Assembly: GCA_016209665.1 (NCBI GenBank)
Contig: JACQVT010000549.1
Coordinates: 1 to 14,910, forward strand
Length of the DNA stretch: 14,910 bases
Reading direction: 5' to 3'
Source: Planctomycetota bacterium
GTDB lineage: Bacteria > Planctomycetota > Phycisphaerae > UBA1845 > PWPN01
The position numbers were made by a program, and so were the translations under genes. The notes under the pieces are model-generated. The model was not told the DNA's origin. It did not search any database and worked only from the letters and a program-made list of their open reading frames with translations. Shown here one piece after another: positions 1-6,387 of this stretch; position 1 is the stretch's first letter; each line of letters starts with the position of its first letter.

Positions 1-240
1 GGCCAGACCGCCAAGCGCCCCGCCCGGCAGATCGCCGTGCACGCGCTGCGCATCGGCGACGTGGTCGGCGAACACGAGGTGCACTTCGGCACACTCGGCG
101 AGACGCTCACCATCAAGCACTCCGCCCACACCCGCGACACGTTCGCCCAAGGCGCGCTACGGGCCGCAACGTGGCTTGCGGGCAAGCCCGCCGGGCGATA
201 CGACATGCAGGACGTATTGGGCTTGAGGCTTGAGGCTTGA
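1..240 (+). CDS. dapB: 4-hydroxy-tetrahydrodipicolinate reductase, C-terminal part (partial)
   Basis: This is the last 79 codons of dapB; the 5' end lies outside the window. DapB reduces hydroxy-tetrahydrodipicolinate with NAD(P)H in the cytoplasmic diaminopimelate/lysine pathway. Frame 1 reads through the family's C-terminal substrate-binding domain: an HALRIGDVVGEHEVHFG block, then GETLTIKHSAHTRDTFAQGA and a helix ending AATWLAGKPAG. The usual terminal YDM-DVL(G/D)L is present. The E. coli protein has the closely similar RAGDIVGEHTAMF and SRMTFANGA segments. Four codons (R-L-E-A) follow the canonical end, and they and the TGA stop at 238-240 are made of the heptamer repeat that starts at 221. 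The native stop therefore seems to have been displaced. Identification is from conserved motifs and is secure; the missing N-terminal Rossmann domain cannot be assessed. Confidence 0.93.
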   Translation, partial: GQTAKRPARQIAVHALRIGDVVGEHEVHFGTLGETLTIKHSAHTRDTFAQGALRAATWLAGKPAGRYDMQDVLGLRLEA

Positions 241-283
241 GGCTTGAGGCTTGAGACTTGAGACTTGAGACTTGAGACTTGAG
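221..283. repeat. Nine-copy heptamer tandem array
   Basis: Five copies of GCTTGAG (221-255) are followed by four copies of ACTTGAG (256-283), 63 bases with no other variation. The array overlaps the last codons of dapB and supplies its stop. The clean switch from G to A in the first base suggests two amplification steps from neighbouring variants. Heptamer arrays of this general kind are known in cyanobacteria as STRR sequences; whether this one is related is not known. Confidence 0.95.
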
Positions 284-324
284 GCCACCGGCGTGCGCCG
301 AAGCCGGCGCCAGGGTGCATCCGT

Positions 325-370
325 GCAGCAGGGCCGGCCGCCATCGGAGGACGGCGGTCGGCCCTGCTGC
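325..370. terminator. Long GC hairpin downstream of dapB
   Basis: Arms at 325-342 and 353-370 pair over 18 positions with one G-T mismatch (a wobble in the RNA form) around a 10-base loop. No T tract follows on the plus strand (next bases TTATCG), so it is not a textbook intrinsic terminator. It lies between dapB and the convergent CHRD gene, so a bidirectional transcript end or a REP-like element are both possible. Confidence 0.5.
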
Positions 371-412
371 TTATCGCACTGCCCTCTTTCCCGGCCCATA
401 AGCCAGGGGAAA

Positions 413-434
413 CGGCGGGCATGGATGTCCGCCG
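413..434 (-). terminator. Possible terminator of the CHRD/PEP-CTERM gene
   Basis: A 10-bp stem with one mismatch (413-422 with 425-434, two-base loop) lies about 60 bases past the stop of the minus-strand CHRD gene. Read on the minus strand it is followed by TTTCCCC. The short T run and tight loop make this a weak candidate. A second small dyad, TTCGC-N4-GCGAA, is at 444-457. Confidence 0.3.
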
Positions 435-494
435 CAGGCGAGATTCGCTGTGGCGAACCCGCCCCCCAAGTCGATTGCCCGCAGCGTTACCGTC

Positions 495-995
495 CTATCG
501 ACGACGGCGAAGCACCAGGAGCCCGCACAAACCCATCAGCCCAAGGGTCGCCGGCTCGGGAACCTCGATCAATTGCCCGCGGATCTCCCCGCCCGGCTTG
601 AAGCTCGTATGAACGTTCACGTACATCAAGCCGGCAATCATGTTGGCGGTGTTCGCGGCGCTCAAAGTGCCACTGCCGCTCAGCGTCCCGCTTGTCCCAC
701 CGGTGGTTGACAGGGGGATCAACACGCCGGCGTTGACGCCTACCGGCGCCGGGCCGTGGATGTGGGCCGCCGTTGTCCCAGCGACCAAACTGGTGTACGA
801 CCCGCTCGTGAGAACGACGTCGCCGGTGACGTCATCCAGAGTGGCCGTGGCCGAGCCTGTACCCGGTGTGGCCACAGGCGGCACCTCCTGCAATCCGTCC
901 AGCGAGGCCGTGAACAGCCGGACCGTACCGAAGGCCTGGCCCGTGCCGAGCACGACCATCGCTGCGAGCGCGGCTACCAAGATTGGTTTCTTCAT
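495..995 (-). CDS. Secreted CHRD-domain protein with PEP-CTERM sorting signal
   Basis: The 166-aa product has an N-terminal signal peptide (MKK, then a hydrophobic stretch to about residue 23 ending AFG). A single CHRD domain follows (about 26-142): FTASLDGLQEVPP, AHIHGPAPVGVNAGV and YVNVHTSFKPGGEIRGQL are its hallmark blocks. The C-terminus is a PEP-CTERM tag: VPEPAT at 145-150, a short hydrophobic helix, then RRRR. PEP-CTERM proteins are exported and processed by an exosortase, usually into the envelope or extracellular matrix. CHRD function is poorly known. The start at 995 is chosen because AGGAGGTAAAGAAC precedes it and the signal peptide begins there; an open extension upstream to 1118 has no family support. 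It stands alone and faces away from its neighbours; no exosortase gene is in the window. Confidence 0.93.
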   Translation of the reverse strand: MKKPILVAALAAMVVLGTGQAFGTVRLFTASLDGLQEVPPVATPGTGSATATLDDVTGDVVLTSGSYTSLVAGTTAAHIHGPAPVGVNAGVLIPLSTTGGTSGTLSGSGTLSAANTANMIAGLMYVNVHTSFKPGGEIRGQLIEVPEPATLGLMGLCGLLVLRRRR

Positions 996-1032
996 GTTCT
1001 TTACCTCCTGCTTGTCTGGTGAGGGCTGACCC

Positions 1033-1075
1033 GTCCATCGCTGGCCGCCCCTCGACGGCCCCTCTCCCGATGGAC
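1033..1075. repeat. Nested inverted repeat in the CHRD gene leader
   Basis: GTCCATCG (1033-1040) is the exact reverse complement of CGATGGAC (1068-1075). Inside it GGCCG (1043-1047) pairs with CGGCC (1056-1060). On the minus strand this structure would sit in the 5' leader of the CHRD mRNA, ending about 25 bases before its Shine-Dalgarno. It could be a leader hairpin or a protein-binding dyad; the sequence does not decide. Confidence 0.5.
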
Positions 1076-1166
1076 GACCTTGCAGAACCCGAGACCTCAG
1101 TTCCGAATTGACGAACACATTCTAGTCACCGCTGTTCCGGCCGGCCACCAAAAAGTACAGTGTATC

Positions 1167-1194
1167 AATATAGACCACATGTATCCTTTTAGAA
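1167..1194 (-). promoter_or_regulatory. Candidate promoter for the CHRD gene
   Basis: On the minus strand TTCTAA (1194-1189) and TATATT (1172-1167) are separated by 16 bases, in the only AT-rich patch upstream of the gene. The match to -35 TTGACA is poor and several other AT hexamers are nearby, so the exact boxes are uncertain. It would give a leader of about 165 bases that includes the inverted repeat at 1033-1075. Confidence 0.3.
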
Positions 1195-1295
1195 CACAGG
1201 GGATGGACCTCTCGGTCCGTCTCGACGCCGGCCCTCCAGGCCGTTACACTCCCTCCGCCGCGACCCTCGGCAGGATCGCATGGGAGCCCAGTATC

Positions 1296-1646
1296 ATGAG
1301 CGAGCAGCCGTCTACCACGACGATTCAGTTTGACGATTTCGCCAAGGTCCAGTTGCGGGTGGCCAAGGTGCTGGAAGCCTACGACCATCCCAAGGCCGAC
1401 AAGCTGATCGTCCTGAAGATCGACCTGGGGACCGAGCAGCGGCAGATCTGCGCCGGGCTCCGGGGCCATTATCGGGCCGAGCAACTCGTGGGCCGCAGCA
1501 TCGTCGTGGTGGCCAACCTCGCCCCCCGGATGATGCGAGGCGTCGAGAGCAACGGGATGCTCCTGGCGGCCAGCACGCCCGACCATTCGCGGGTGATCCT
1601 CCTGGCCCCGGATGCCGACGTGCCGGCGGGGTCGGCGGTGACTTGA
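1296..1646 (+). CDS. Free-standing tRNA-binding domain protein (MetRS C-terminal / Trbp111 type)
   Basis: The 116-aa product is one OB-fold tRNA-binding domain of the type found at the C-terminus of methionyl-tRNA synthetase. Residues from about 8 carry FAKVQLRVAKVLEAYDHPKA, then a LIVLKIDLG strand and QICAGLRGHY. The conserved LVGR--VVVANLAPR-MRGVESNGMLLAA block follows. In bacterial MetRS this domain makes the dimer and binds tRNA elbows; as a separate chain it is called MetG beta, Trbp111 or CsaA-like. Almost the whole protein is domain, so it is not a gene fragment by accident of the window, and no catalytic MetRS lies next to it. The ATG at 1296 gives the usual start; GGGAG lies about nine bases upstream. 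A possible -10 (TACACT, 1245-1250) precedes it. Whether it assists MetRS in trans or is a general tRNA or chaperone factor is not decided. Confidence 0.88.
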   Translation: MSEQPSTTTIQFDDFAKVQLRVAKVLEAYDHPKADKLIVLKIDLGTEQRQICAGLRGHYRAEQLVGRSIVVVANLAPRMMRGVESNGMLLAASTPDHSRVILLAPDADVPAGSAVT

Positions 1647-1670
1647 CGCGAGCCCCCTCGCTGGTAACAT
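1643..1670 (+). promoter_or_regulatory. Promoter of the rplM-rpsI operon
   Basis: TTGACG (1643-1648) and TAACAT (1665-1670) are 16 bases apart, a good sigma-70-type pair. The -35 box overlaps the stop codon of the preceding gene. Transcription would start near 1677 and give a leader of roughly 155-170 bases before rplM, which includes a copy of the palindromic repeat. Confidence 0.6.
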
Positions 1671-1755
1671 GTAGGGCTCGCCAGATCGGCCCTCGCGGGT
1701 GGGCGGCCGGGGCGCGTGATGCAGGTGTTCCCTGCGGCTTTGGGGTGCCTCCTAG

Positions 1756-1785
1756 ACCCCGTGTGGCACCGGCTTCCGGCCGGTC
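1756..1785 (-). repeat. Dispersed palindromic repeat, copy A (rplM leader)
   Basis: Read on the minus strand this 30-base segment begins GACCGGCCGGAAGCCGGTGC and ends in a CACACGGGGT tail. It matches copy B inside the rlmN-like gene (6657-6686) at 26 of 30 positions by eye, and similarity continues weakly on the CTGGAACCCTG side. The core folds as ACCGGC-N5-GCCGGT. It lies in the presumed 5' leader of the L13-S9 mRNA. Confidence 0.75.
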
Positions 1786-1845
1786 GCTTTTCAGGGTTCC
1801 AGGATGCACAGTTAGAGACTGGACGCAACCATGCGCAGCGCAGCG

Positions 1846-2313
1846 ATGAAATCCTTCCTCGCCAAGCCGGGGCAGGTCGGGGGCGAGTGGCGGCTGATCG
1901 ACGCCGACGGCAAGACCCTCGGCCGGCTGGCCGTCGACGTGGCTACGGTCCTGATGGGCAAGCATCGGCCGACCTACACGCCCCACGTGCTGACCGGCGA
2001 CGTCGTCGTGATCGTGAACGCGCGGAAGATTCGGTTGACCGGCCGCAAGATGGAACAGATGGAGTACGACCGCTACTCGTACCACCCCGGCGGACGCAAG
2101 GTCGTGCCGATCGCCGACATGCTGGCCAGGCACCCCGAGCGGGTGATCCAGCGGGCGGTGTGGCGGATGCTCCCCCACAACAAGCTGGGGCGGGCGATGA
2201 TGAAGCGGATGAAGGTCTACGGCGGCCCGGAGCATCCGCACACGGCTCAGCAGCCCAAGCCGCTGAACAAGCAATGGCGTTCCGGCGAGAAGTCGGGCGT
2301 TGGTCTGGCGTGA
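1846..2313 (+). CDS. rplM: Large ribosomal subunit protein uL13
   Basis: L13 is an early-assembling 50S protein. The product aligns along its length with the bacterial family: [10 protein letters not shown] at the N-terminus, [30 protein letters not shown], then GMLP-equivalent [20 protein letters not shown] and the final EHPH-AQQPK-L. From the ATG at 1846 it is 155 aa, slightly longer than the usual 142 or so because of a short tail after the canonical end ([14 protein letters not shown]). An in-frame ATG at 1831 would add five residues. I prefer 1846 because family members begin exactly at MK(S/T)F, but neither start has a strong Shine-Dalgarno. It is followed after 46 bases by rpsI, the common bacterial pair. 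Confidence 0.95.
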   Translation: MKSFLAKPGQVGGEWRLIDADGKTLGRLAVDVATVLMGKHRPTYTPHVLTGDVVVIVNARKIRLTGRKMEQMEYDRYSYHPGGRKVVPIADMLARHPERVIQRAVWRMLPHNKLGRAMMKRMKVYGGPEHPHTAQQPKPLNKQWRSGEKSGVGLA

Positions 2314-2359
2314 TGGACGAGACGTGACGGCCCCGCACGGGGCGCAGAGGGTAGCGATC

Positions 2360-2809
2360 GTGTCAGAGGAAAAGAAAACGAACCAGACGGCTTCGGCCAC
2401 GATTCCCGAGCCCGATCCCAAGCGTCATTACTTCTGGGGCACCGGCCGGCGCAAGACGGCCGTCGCCCGGGTCCGGCTCCGCGCCGGCGGCGGTAAGTTC
2501 GAGGTCAACGAGCGGCCCCTCGAGACCTACTTCACGGAGGACCGGGACCGCAATGACTGCACCGCTCCACTGAAGGCGACGGAGACGCTGGGCAAGGTGG
2601 ACGTGTTCGTCAACGTGAGTGGAGGCGGTATTACCGGGCAGGCCGGGGCGATCGTGCTGGGCGTGGCCCGGGCCCTCAAGAAGGCCAACCCGCAGTACGA
2701 CGGTGCCCTGCGGGCCGGCGGCTACCTGACCCGGGATGCCCGGCAGGTCGAACGGAAAAAGTACGGCCGCGCGGGCGCACGCCGCAGCTTCCAGTTCTCG
2801 AAGCGGTGA
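2360..2809 (+). CDS. rpsI: Small ribosomal subunit protein uS9
   Basis: S9 is a 30S head protein whose C-terminal tail reaches the P-site tRNA. The 149-aa product has a roughly 25-residue charged N-terminal extension, then the domain: WGTGRRKTAVARVRL, VNERPLETYF, VDVFVNVSGGGITGQAGAI, GVARAL, and LTRDARQVERKKYGRAGARR. The universally conserved C-terminal FQFSKR is intact (E. coli ends PQFSKR). The GTG at 2360 is chosen: AGAGGG lies about nine bases upstream, and an open frame back to 2300 would overlap rplM without family support. It is the second gene of the L13-S9 unit and is closed by a terminator at 2841. Confidence 0.95.
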   Translation: MSEEKKTNQTASATIPEPDPKRHYFWGTGRRKTAVARVRLRAGGGKFEVNERPLETYFTEDRDRNDCTAPLKATETLGKVDVFVNVSGGGITGQAGAIVLGVARALKKANPQYDGALRAGGYLTRDARQVERKKYGRAGARRSFQFSKR

Positions 2810-2840
2810 CGCCTCGCCGACGGCATTCAGCATCTGGTGC

Positions 2841-2874
2841 ACGACCCCGGCGGAGCAGCGTCGGGGTCGTTTTC
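2841..2874 (+). terminator. Intrinsic terminator after rpsI
   Basis: A perfect 9-bp stem ACGACCCCG (2841-2849) / CGGGGTCGT (2862-2870) with a 12-base loop runs straight into TTTTCATT. This is a standard rho-independent form. It ends only about 15 bases before the argC start codon. Confidence 0.8.
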
Positions 2875-2888
2875 ATTGAGTGAGCCAC

Positions 2889-3917
2889 ATGGCGGAGTCA
2901 CACAAAGTTCGGGTGGGGATCATCGGAGCGACGGCGTACACGTCGCGGGAGGCGATCCGTCTGCTCATGGGACATCCGCAGGCCGAGCTGGCGGTGCTCT
3001 GCTCGCGGCGCGACCCCCAGCCGCGGATCGACGAGGTCTTCCCGGAGTTCTCGGGGCGGCTGGACATGCGCTGCGAGCCCATCGACCCCGACGCGCTGAA
3101 GGACCGGATCGACGTGGCCCTGCTCTGTCTGCCGAACGGTATCGCGATGCAGCACGTCCCGGCGATGCTCGGGCACGGCATCCGGGCGATCGACTTCTCG
3201 GCCGATTACCGGCTGAAGGAGCCCGCGGATTACGAGCAGTGGTACAACAAGCCTCACACCGACCTCGAGAACCTGCGGGATGCCGTCTACGGTCTGCCCG
3301 AGTTGTATCGGGAGCGGCTCAGCACGGCTCGGCTGGTGGCGAACCCGGGTTGTTACCCAACCTCGGCGGCCCTGGCGATCGTGCCGCTCCTGCGGGCGGG
3401 GCTGGTCGAGCCGACGGACATCATCGTCGATGCCGCCAGTGGGATCAGCGGGGCCGGGGCCGAGCCCAAGCCCGAGCACCATTTCCCCGAGCGCCACGAG
3501 ACCTTTGAGGCCTACAACGTCGGCAAGCACCGGCACATGGTGGAGATCGAGCGGACGCTCGACCCCTACCTGCGGGAACGCAAGACGTCGGTGATCTTCA
3601 CGCCGCACCTGGTGCCCATGGAGCGGGGCATTCTGTCCACGGTGTACCTCAAGCCCGTGCAGCCGATCTCCATCGAGCACGTGATGCAGGTGTTCGTGGA
3701 GAGCTACGAGGGCGAACCGTTCGTCCGCGTCCGGGAGCGGCTGCCGCGAACGAACGAGGTCGCGCGGACCAACTATTGTGACCTGGCGGCGCGAGTCGTG
3801 AAATCGCGGATCGTCGTGCTCTCGGCGATCGACAACATGGTCAAAGGGGCGTCCGGGCAGGCGATCCAGAACCTAAACGTGATGTTCGGCATCGATGAGA
3901 AGGCGGGACTGCGGTAA
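2889..3917 (+). CDS. argC: N-acetyl-gamma-glutamyl-phosphate reductase
   Basis: ArgC reduces N-acetylglutamyl phosphate to the semialdehyde with NADPH, the third step of arginine synthesis, in the cytoplasm. The 342-aa product has the N-terminal dinucleotide-binding loop VGIIGATAYTSREAIRLL (about 9-26; the usual GATGYTG is altered to GATAYTS). It also has LCLPNG, IDFSADYRL, VYGLPEL, and the catalytic NPGCYPT with nucleophile Cys155. YNVGKHRHMVEIE, FTPHLVPMERGI and the terminal VKGASGQAIQNLN block follow, so the domain is complete and of normal length. The ATG at 2889 has a GAGTGAG just upstream; a GTG at 2880 would add three residues. Its stop TAA overlaps the argJ start by one base (TAATG), so the two are translationally linked. 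It follows the rpsI terminator closely, so expression may depend on readthrough or an embedded promoter. Confidence 0.96.
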   Translation: MAESHKVRVGIIGATAYTSREAIRLLMGHPQAELAVLCSRRDPQPRIDEVFPEFSGRLDMRCEPIDPDALKDRIDVALLCLPNGIAMQHVPAMLGHGIRAIDFSADYRLKEPADYEQWYNKPHTDLENLRDAVYGLPELYRERLSTARLVANPGCYPTSAALAIVPLLRAGLVEPTDIIVDAASGISGAGAEPKPEHHFPERHETFEAYNVGKHRHMVEIERTLDPYLRERKTSVIFTPHLVPMERGILSTVYLKPVQPISIEHVMQVFVESYEGEPFVRVRERLPRTNEVARTNYCDLAARVVKSRIVVLSAIDNMVKGASGQAIQNLNVMFGIDEKAGLR

Positions 3918-5113
3918 TGAGGAACGACACGATTACGGCGCCGATGGGCTTTTCCGCCGGTTCGGCGGCCGCGGGCATCAAGACCACGGGCAAGCCCGAC
4001 GTGGGCGTGCTGGTGGCGGACGCATTGTGTCCGGCGGCGGCGGTGTTCACCCGAAACCGGTTCTGCGGCGCCCCGGTGGTGGTCGGGCGGGAGCACGTCC
4101 GCAGCGGCCGACTGCGGGCCATCATCGTCAACAGCGGATGCTCGAACGTGGCAACCGGCAACCGCGGCATTGCGGACGCCCGCGCGATGTGCCGGCGGGT
4201 GGCGGACCAGCTCGGGGCCCGCGAGACGGACGTGCTCCCCTCGAGTACGGGCGTCATCGGCGTGTTCCTGCCGATGGCCAAGGTCGCGGCGGGGATCGAC
4301 GCAGCCATGGCGACGTTGTCGTCCTCGGCGGCGGCGGGCTGCGGATTCGCCCGGGCCATCATGACCACCGACACCCGGACGAAGCAGGCCTGCGCGCGGT
4401 TCCGCATCGGCAAGCTGCGGTTCACCGTGGCCGGCTGCTGCAAGGGCAGCGGGATGATCGCTCCGAACATGGCCACGATGCTGGCTTACCTGACGACCGA
4501 CGCGGGGCTGACGGCGTCGGAACTGCGGACGATCCTGGGCGGCGCCGTTCAGGGCACGTTCAACCGCATCACCGTGGATGAATGCGCATCCACCAGCGAC
4601 ACGGTGGCGGTCCTGGCCAGCGGCCGGGCGGGCCGGCTAGACACGTCCGCCGCGATCGACGCCTTCGCCGCCGCCCTGCGGAGCGTGTGCGAGGACCTTG
4701 CCTATCAGATCATCGCGGACGGCGAAGGCGCGACCCGCGTGCTGGAAGTGAAGGTGCAGCGGGCCAGGACGCCGGCGGACGCCCACGCGGCGGCCCGGGC
4801 CATCGCGGTCAGCCCGCTGGTCAAGACGGCGGTTCACGGCGGCGACCCGAACTGGGGCCGGATCGTGCAGGCCCTTGGCGCCACGAACGTGACATTCAAG
4901 CCCGAGAGGGTGACCGTACGGCTCGACCGGACAGTCATCTTCACCAAGGGCGCGCCCGCGCCGCGGCTCGACGAACGCAAACTGGCGGCCATCATGCAGC
5001 GCAAGCACGTGCCGATCACCATCGACCTCGGCGCCGGCCGAGCCGCCGACCGGGTTCTCACGTGTGACCTGTCGCGGGACTACATCAGGATCAACGCGGA
5101 CTATCACACGTGA
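3917..5113 (+). CDS. argJ: Bifunctional ornithine acetyltransferase / N-acetylglutamate synthase
   Basis: ArgJ moves the acetyl group from N-acetylornithine back to glutamate, making the arginine pathway cyclic; some members also use acetyl-CoA. The protein is an Ntn-type enzyme that cuts itself before a Thr nucleophile. In this 398-aa product the site is KGSGMIAPNMATMLA, with cleavage expected between Ala186 and Thr187. Other family blocks are APMGFSAGSAAAGIK at the N-terminus, IIVNSGCSNVATG (usually NSGNANACTG), SSTGVIGVFLPM, ATIMTTDT-like AIMTTDTRTK, TVDECASTSDT, IIADGEGATR and GGDPNWGRI. The C-terminal YIRINADYHT matches the usual ending. Start ATG at 3917 overlaps argC's stop. The changed NSGCSNVATG motif is a small deviation in the oxyanion region neighbourhood; I cannot say if it changes substrate use. 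Confidence 0.95.
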   Translation: MRNDTITAPMGFSAGSAAAGIKTTGKPDVGVLVADALCPAAAVFTRNRFCGAPVVVGREHVRSGRLRAIIVNSGCSNVATGNRGIADARAMCRRVADQLGARETDVLPSSTGVIGVFLPMAKVAAGIDAAMATLSSSAAAGCGFARAIMTTDTRTKQACARFRIGKLRFTVAGCCKGSGMIAPNMATMLAYLTTDAGLTASELRTILGGAVQGTFNRITVDECASTSDTVAVLASGRAGRLDTSAAIDAFAAALRSVCEDLAYQIIADGEGATRVLEVKVQRARTPADAHAAARAIAVSPLVKTAVHGGDPNWGRIVQALGATNVTFKPERVTVRLDRTVIFTKGAPAPRLDERKLAAIMQRKHVPITIDLGAGRAADRVLTCDLSRDYIRINADYHT

Positions 5114-5264
5114 AGAAAGCGGATGGCCGAAGGATGAGAGAGAGGAATGAGGGCCGAGGGATGAGCATCACCTCGTTCATCCAAGGCCCATCCCTTTTCA
5201 TCCACCATTCATCCTCTCCCATCCACCATTCATCCTCTCTCATCCATGATCCATCATCCTCTTC
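5114..5264. repeat. Purine/pyrimidine inverted-repeat region between convergent genes
   Basis: The left half (5114-5165) is almost all purine with GGATGAG/GGAATGAG motifs, and the right half (5178-5264) is pyrimidine-rich with the complementary TCATCC motifs. GGATGAGAGAG (5132-5142) pairs perfectly with CTCTCTCATCC (5235-5245). A 20-base unit beginning CATCCACCATTC repeats exactly at 5199-5218 and 5220-5239, and degenerate units continue to about 5260. It lies between the stops of argJ and the minus-strand phosphoesterase, so a long stem acting as a bidirectional terminator is plausible. No gene is supported here. Confidence 0.75.
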
Positions 5265-6245
5265 CTACGCTTCCGCGTACTTCCATCCGTAGAGCACGTG
5301 TTTGCTCTCGAACGTTCCGTCGGCGTAGAGGTCGATGACGCCGTAGCCCGGCTGACACTCCTGGTGGTCGGCCTTCCACCAGCCGCCGCTGACGGCCCCA
5401 TTGCACAGGTAGCTGACGCCCAGATAGTCTACGCGCTCCACGAGGTGCAGGTGGCCGCTGAGACACAGCTTCACGTTGGGGTGCTTGCGGAACAGGTCCT
5501 TCACTCGCCGCGCGTCGATGTGCATGATCGAGGCGGGGACGCGCCACTGATGGGCCTTCTCGTGCTGCCCGTCGAGGAAGGCCGCCGCCGAGAACAAAGG
5601 GATGTGCGAGAATACGAGGACGGGGGTCCGCGCATCGACGCGGCTCAGGTCGTCAACGAGCCACTCGAACTGCCGGTCGTCGAGCCGGCCGAGGTAGTCG
5701 TCCTCCAGGTGCGTGATGCTGTCCAGGGCGATGAAATGCCAGCCCGCCCGGCCGAAGCTGCGGTAGGGCCGGTCCCAACCGTGGAGCGACATGACCCACT
5801 TCTTGCCGTACAGCGGCTCGGTGCCGGTGCTCTTGCTGGCGGCCTTGTGAATGCCCCACACGTCGTGGTTGCCGATGCAGTGCTCGGCGGGCAGGCTGCA
5901 CTCGGCCTTCCAGACCCGTTGCCACAGACCCCACAGCATCTTCACGCGGTCCTCGGCGGTCTCCATGCTGTCCATGATGGAGTCGCCGGTTCCGATGATC
6001 AGGTCGGGCCGGGCATGCTCCTGCACGTGATGCAGGCAGGCGGCAAGACCGTGGTCCCCATGAAGCTCGGGTTGGACGTGCACGTCGGTCAGATGGGCGA
6101 TGCGCAGGACGCGCTTGCGGTCCGCGGCGTTAACCGCAGCGGCAACCGCGCCGGCGGACGATCCGACGGCCAGGGCCGCGGCGGCCGCCCCCGCATACCT
6201 CAGCACTTCGCGACGAGACGACGATGATCTTTGATCGAGCTGCAT
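5265..6245 (-). CDS. Tat-exported calcineurin-like metallophosphoesterase
   Basis: The 326-aa product starts with a twin-arginine signal: SRREVL at residues 10-15, an Ala-rich hydrophobic segment to about 38, then AVNA-AD as likely cleavage region. The mature part is a calcineurin-type phosphoesterase with all metal motifs: D54-x-H56 in LTDVHVQ, GD88 in GTGDS, GN126H127D128, H214 in FSHIPL, and GH265LH267. Such enzymes bind two metal ions and cleave phosphomono- or diesters; the substrate cannot be read from sequence. A folded metalloenzyme exported by Tat would act outside the cytoplasmic membrane. The ATG at 6245 is preceded by GGAGTG at good spacing, and a promoter lies at 6315-6343. The frame is open far upstream (to 7646) but that part is antisense to the rlmN-like gene and is rejected. 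Confidence 0.9.
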   Translation of the reverse strand: MQLDQRSSSSRREVLRYAGAAAAALAVGSSAGAVAAAVNAADRKRVLRIAHLTDVHVQPELHGDHGLAACLHHVQEHARPDLIIGTGDSIMDSMETAEDRVKMLWGLWQRVWKAECSLPAEHCIGNHDVWGIHKAASKSTGTEPLYGKKWVMSLHGWDRPYRSFGRAGWHFIALDSITHLEDDYLGRLDDRQFEWLVDDLSRVDARTPVLVFSHIPLFSAAAFLDGQHEKAHQWRVPASIMHIDARRVKDLFRKHPNVKLCLSGHLHLVERVDYLGVSYLCNGAVSGGWWKADHQECQPGYGVIDLYADGTFESKHVLYGWKYAEA

Positions 6246-6314
6246 TTGACCCACTCCAATGGTTACCGCGGTTGATGAGGCAACTCCACGACCAGACTGG
6301 AGCTGCGGCCGCCT

Positions 6315-6343
6315 ATTGTCGGCTTCGGTCGAGGCCGCGACAA
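6315..6343 (-). promoter_or_regulatory. Promoter of the phosphoesterase gene, inside a dyad
   Basis: On the minus strand TTGTCG (6343-6338) and GACAAT (6320-6315) are 17 bases apart, a good sigma-70-type pair about 70 bases before the start codon. The hexamer TTGTCG also occurs on the plus strand at 6316-6321, making an inverted repeat TTGTCG-N16-CGACAA that spans the promoter and could be an operator. Confidence 0.5.
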
Positions 6344-6374
6344 GCGCCGATTTCACCGCACGGCTCGGACTCGG

Positions 6375-6380
6375 TAGAAT
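6375..6380 (+). promoter_or_regulatory. Possible -10 box for the rlmN-like operon
   Basis: TAGAAT is preceded at 17 bases by TTCACC (6352-6357), a weak -35. If used, transcription would start near 6387, so the RNA would open with the 26-bp palindrome at 6388-6451 folded as a 5' hairpin. Confidence 0.3.
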
Positions 6381-6387
6381 CGGCCCC

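Larger units (their letters stand above)
996..1295. other. Divergent intergenic region between the CHRD gene and the tRNA-binding protein
   Basis: About 300 bases without a gene. From left to right it holds the Shine-Dalgarno of the CHRD gene (around 1003-1010), a nested inverted repeat at 1033-1075, a locally AT-rich stretch at 1150-1200 that stands out from the GC-rich surroundings, and a TACACT hexamer at 1245-1250 about 45 bases before the next start codon. The AT-rich stretch is the likeliest place for promoters of one or both genes. Confidence 0.6.

Noticed and set aside
272..612. Plus-strand open frames between dapB and the CHRD gene
   Set aside because: They read through the hairpin at 325-370 and antisense of the CHRD gene end, with no ribosome-binding site or family resemblance.
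1671..1845. L13 leader RNA of the known Firmicutes type
   Set aside because: I cannot see the conserved structure of that motif; only a repeat hairpin is visible.
1312..2421. 369-codon minus-strand open frame
   Set aside because: Antisense shadow of the tRNA-binding protein and rplM; composition is Arg/Pro/Ala-rich with no domain. It only reveals the repeat reading DRPEAGATRG.
5199..5260. Possible CRISPR-like repeats
   Set aside because: Units abut with one-base spacing and degrade quickly; there are no spacers and no cas genes.
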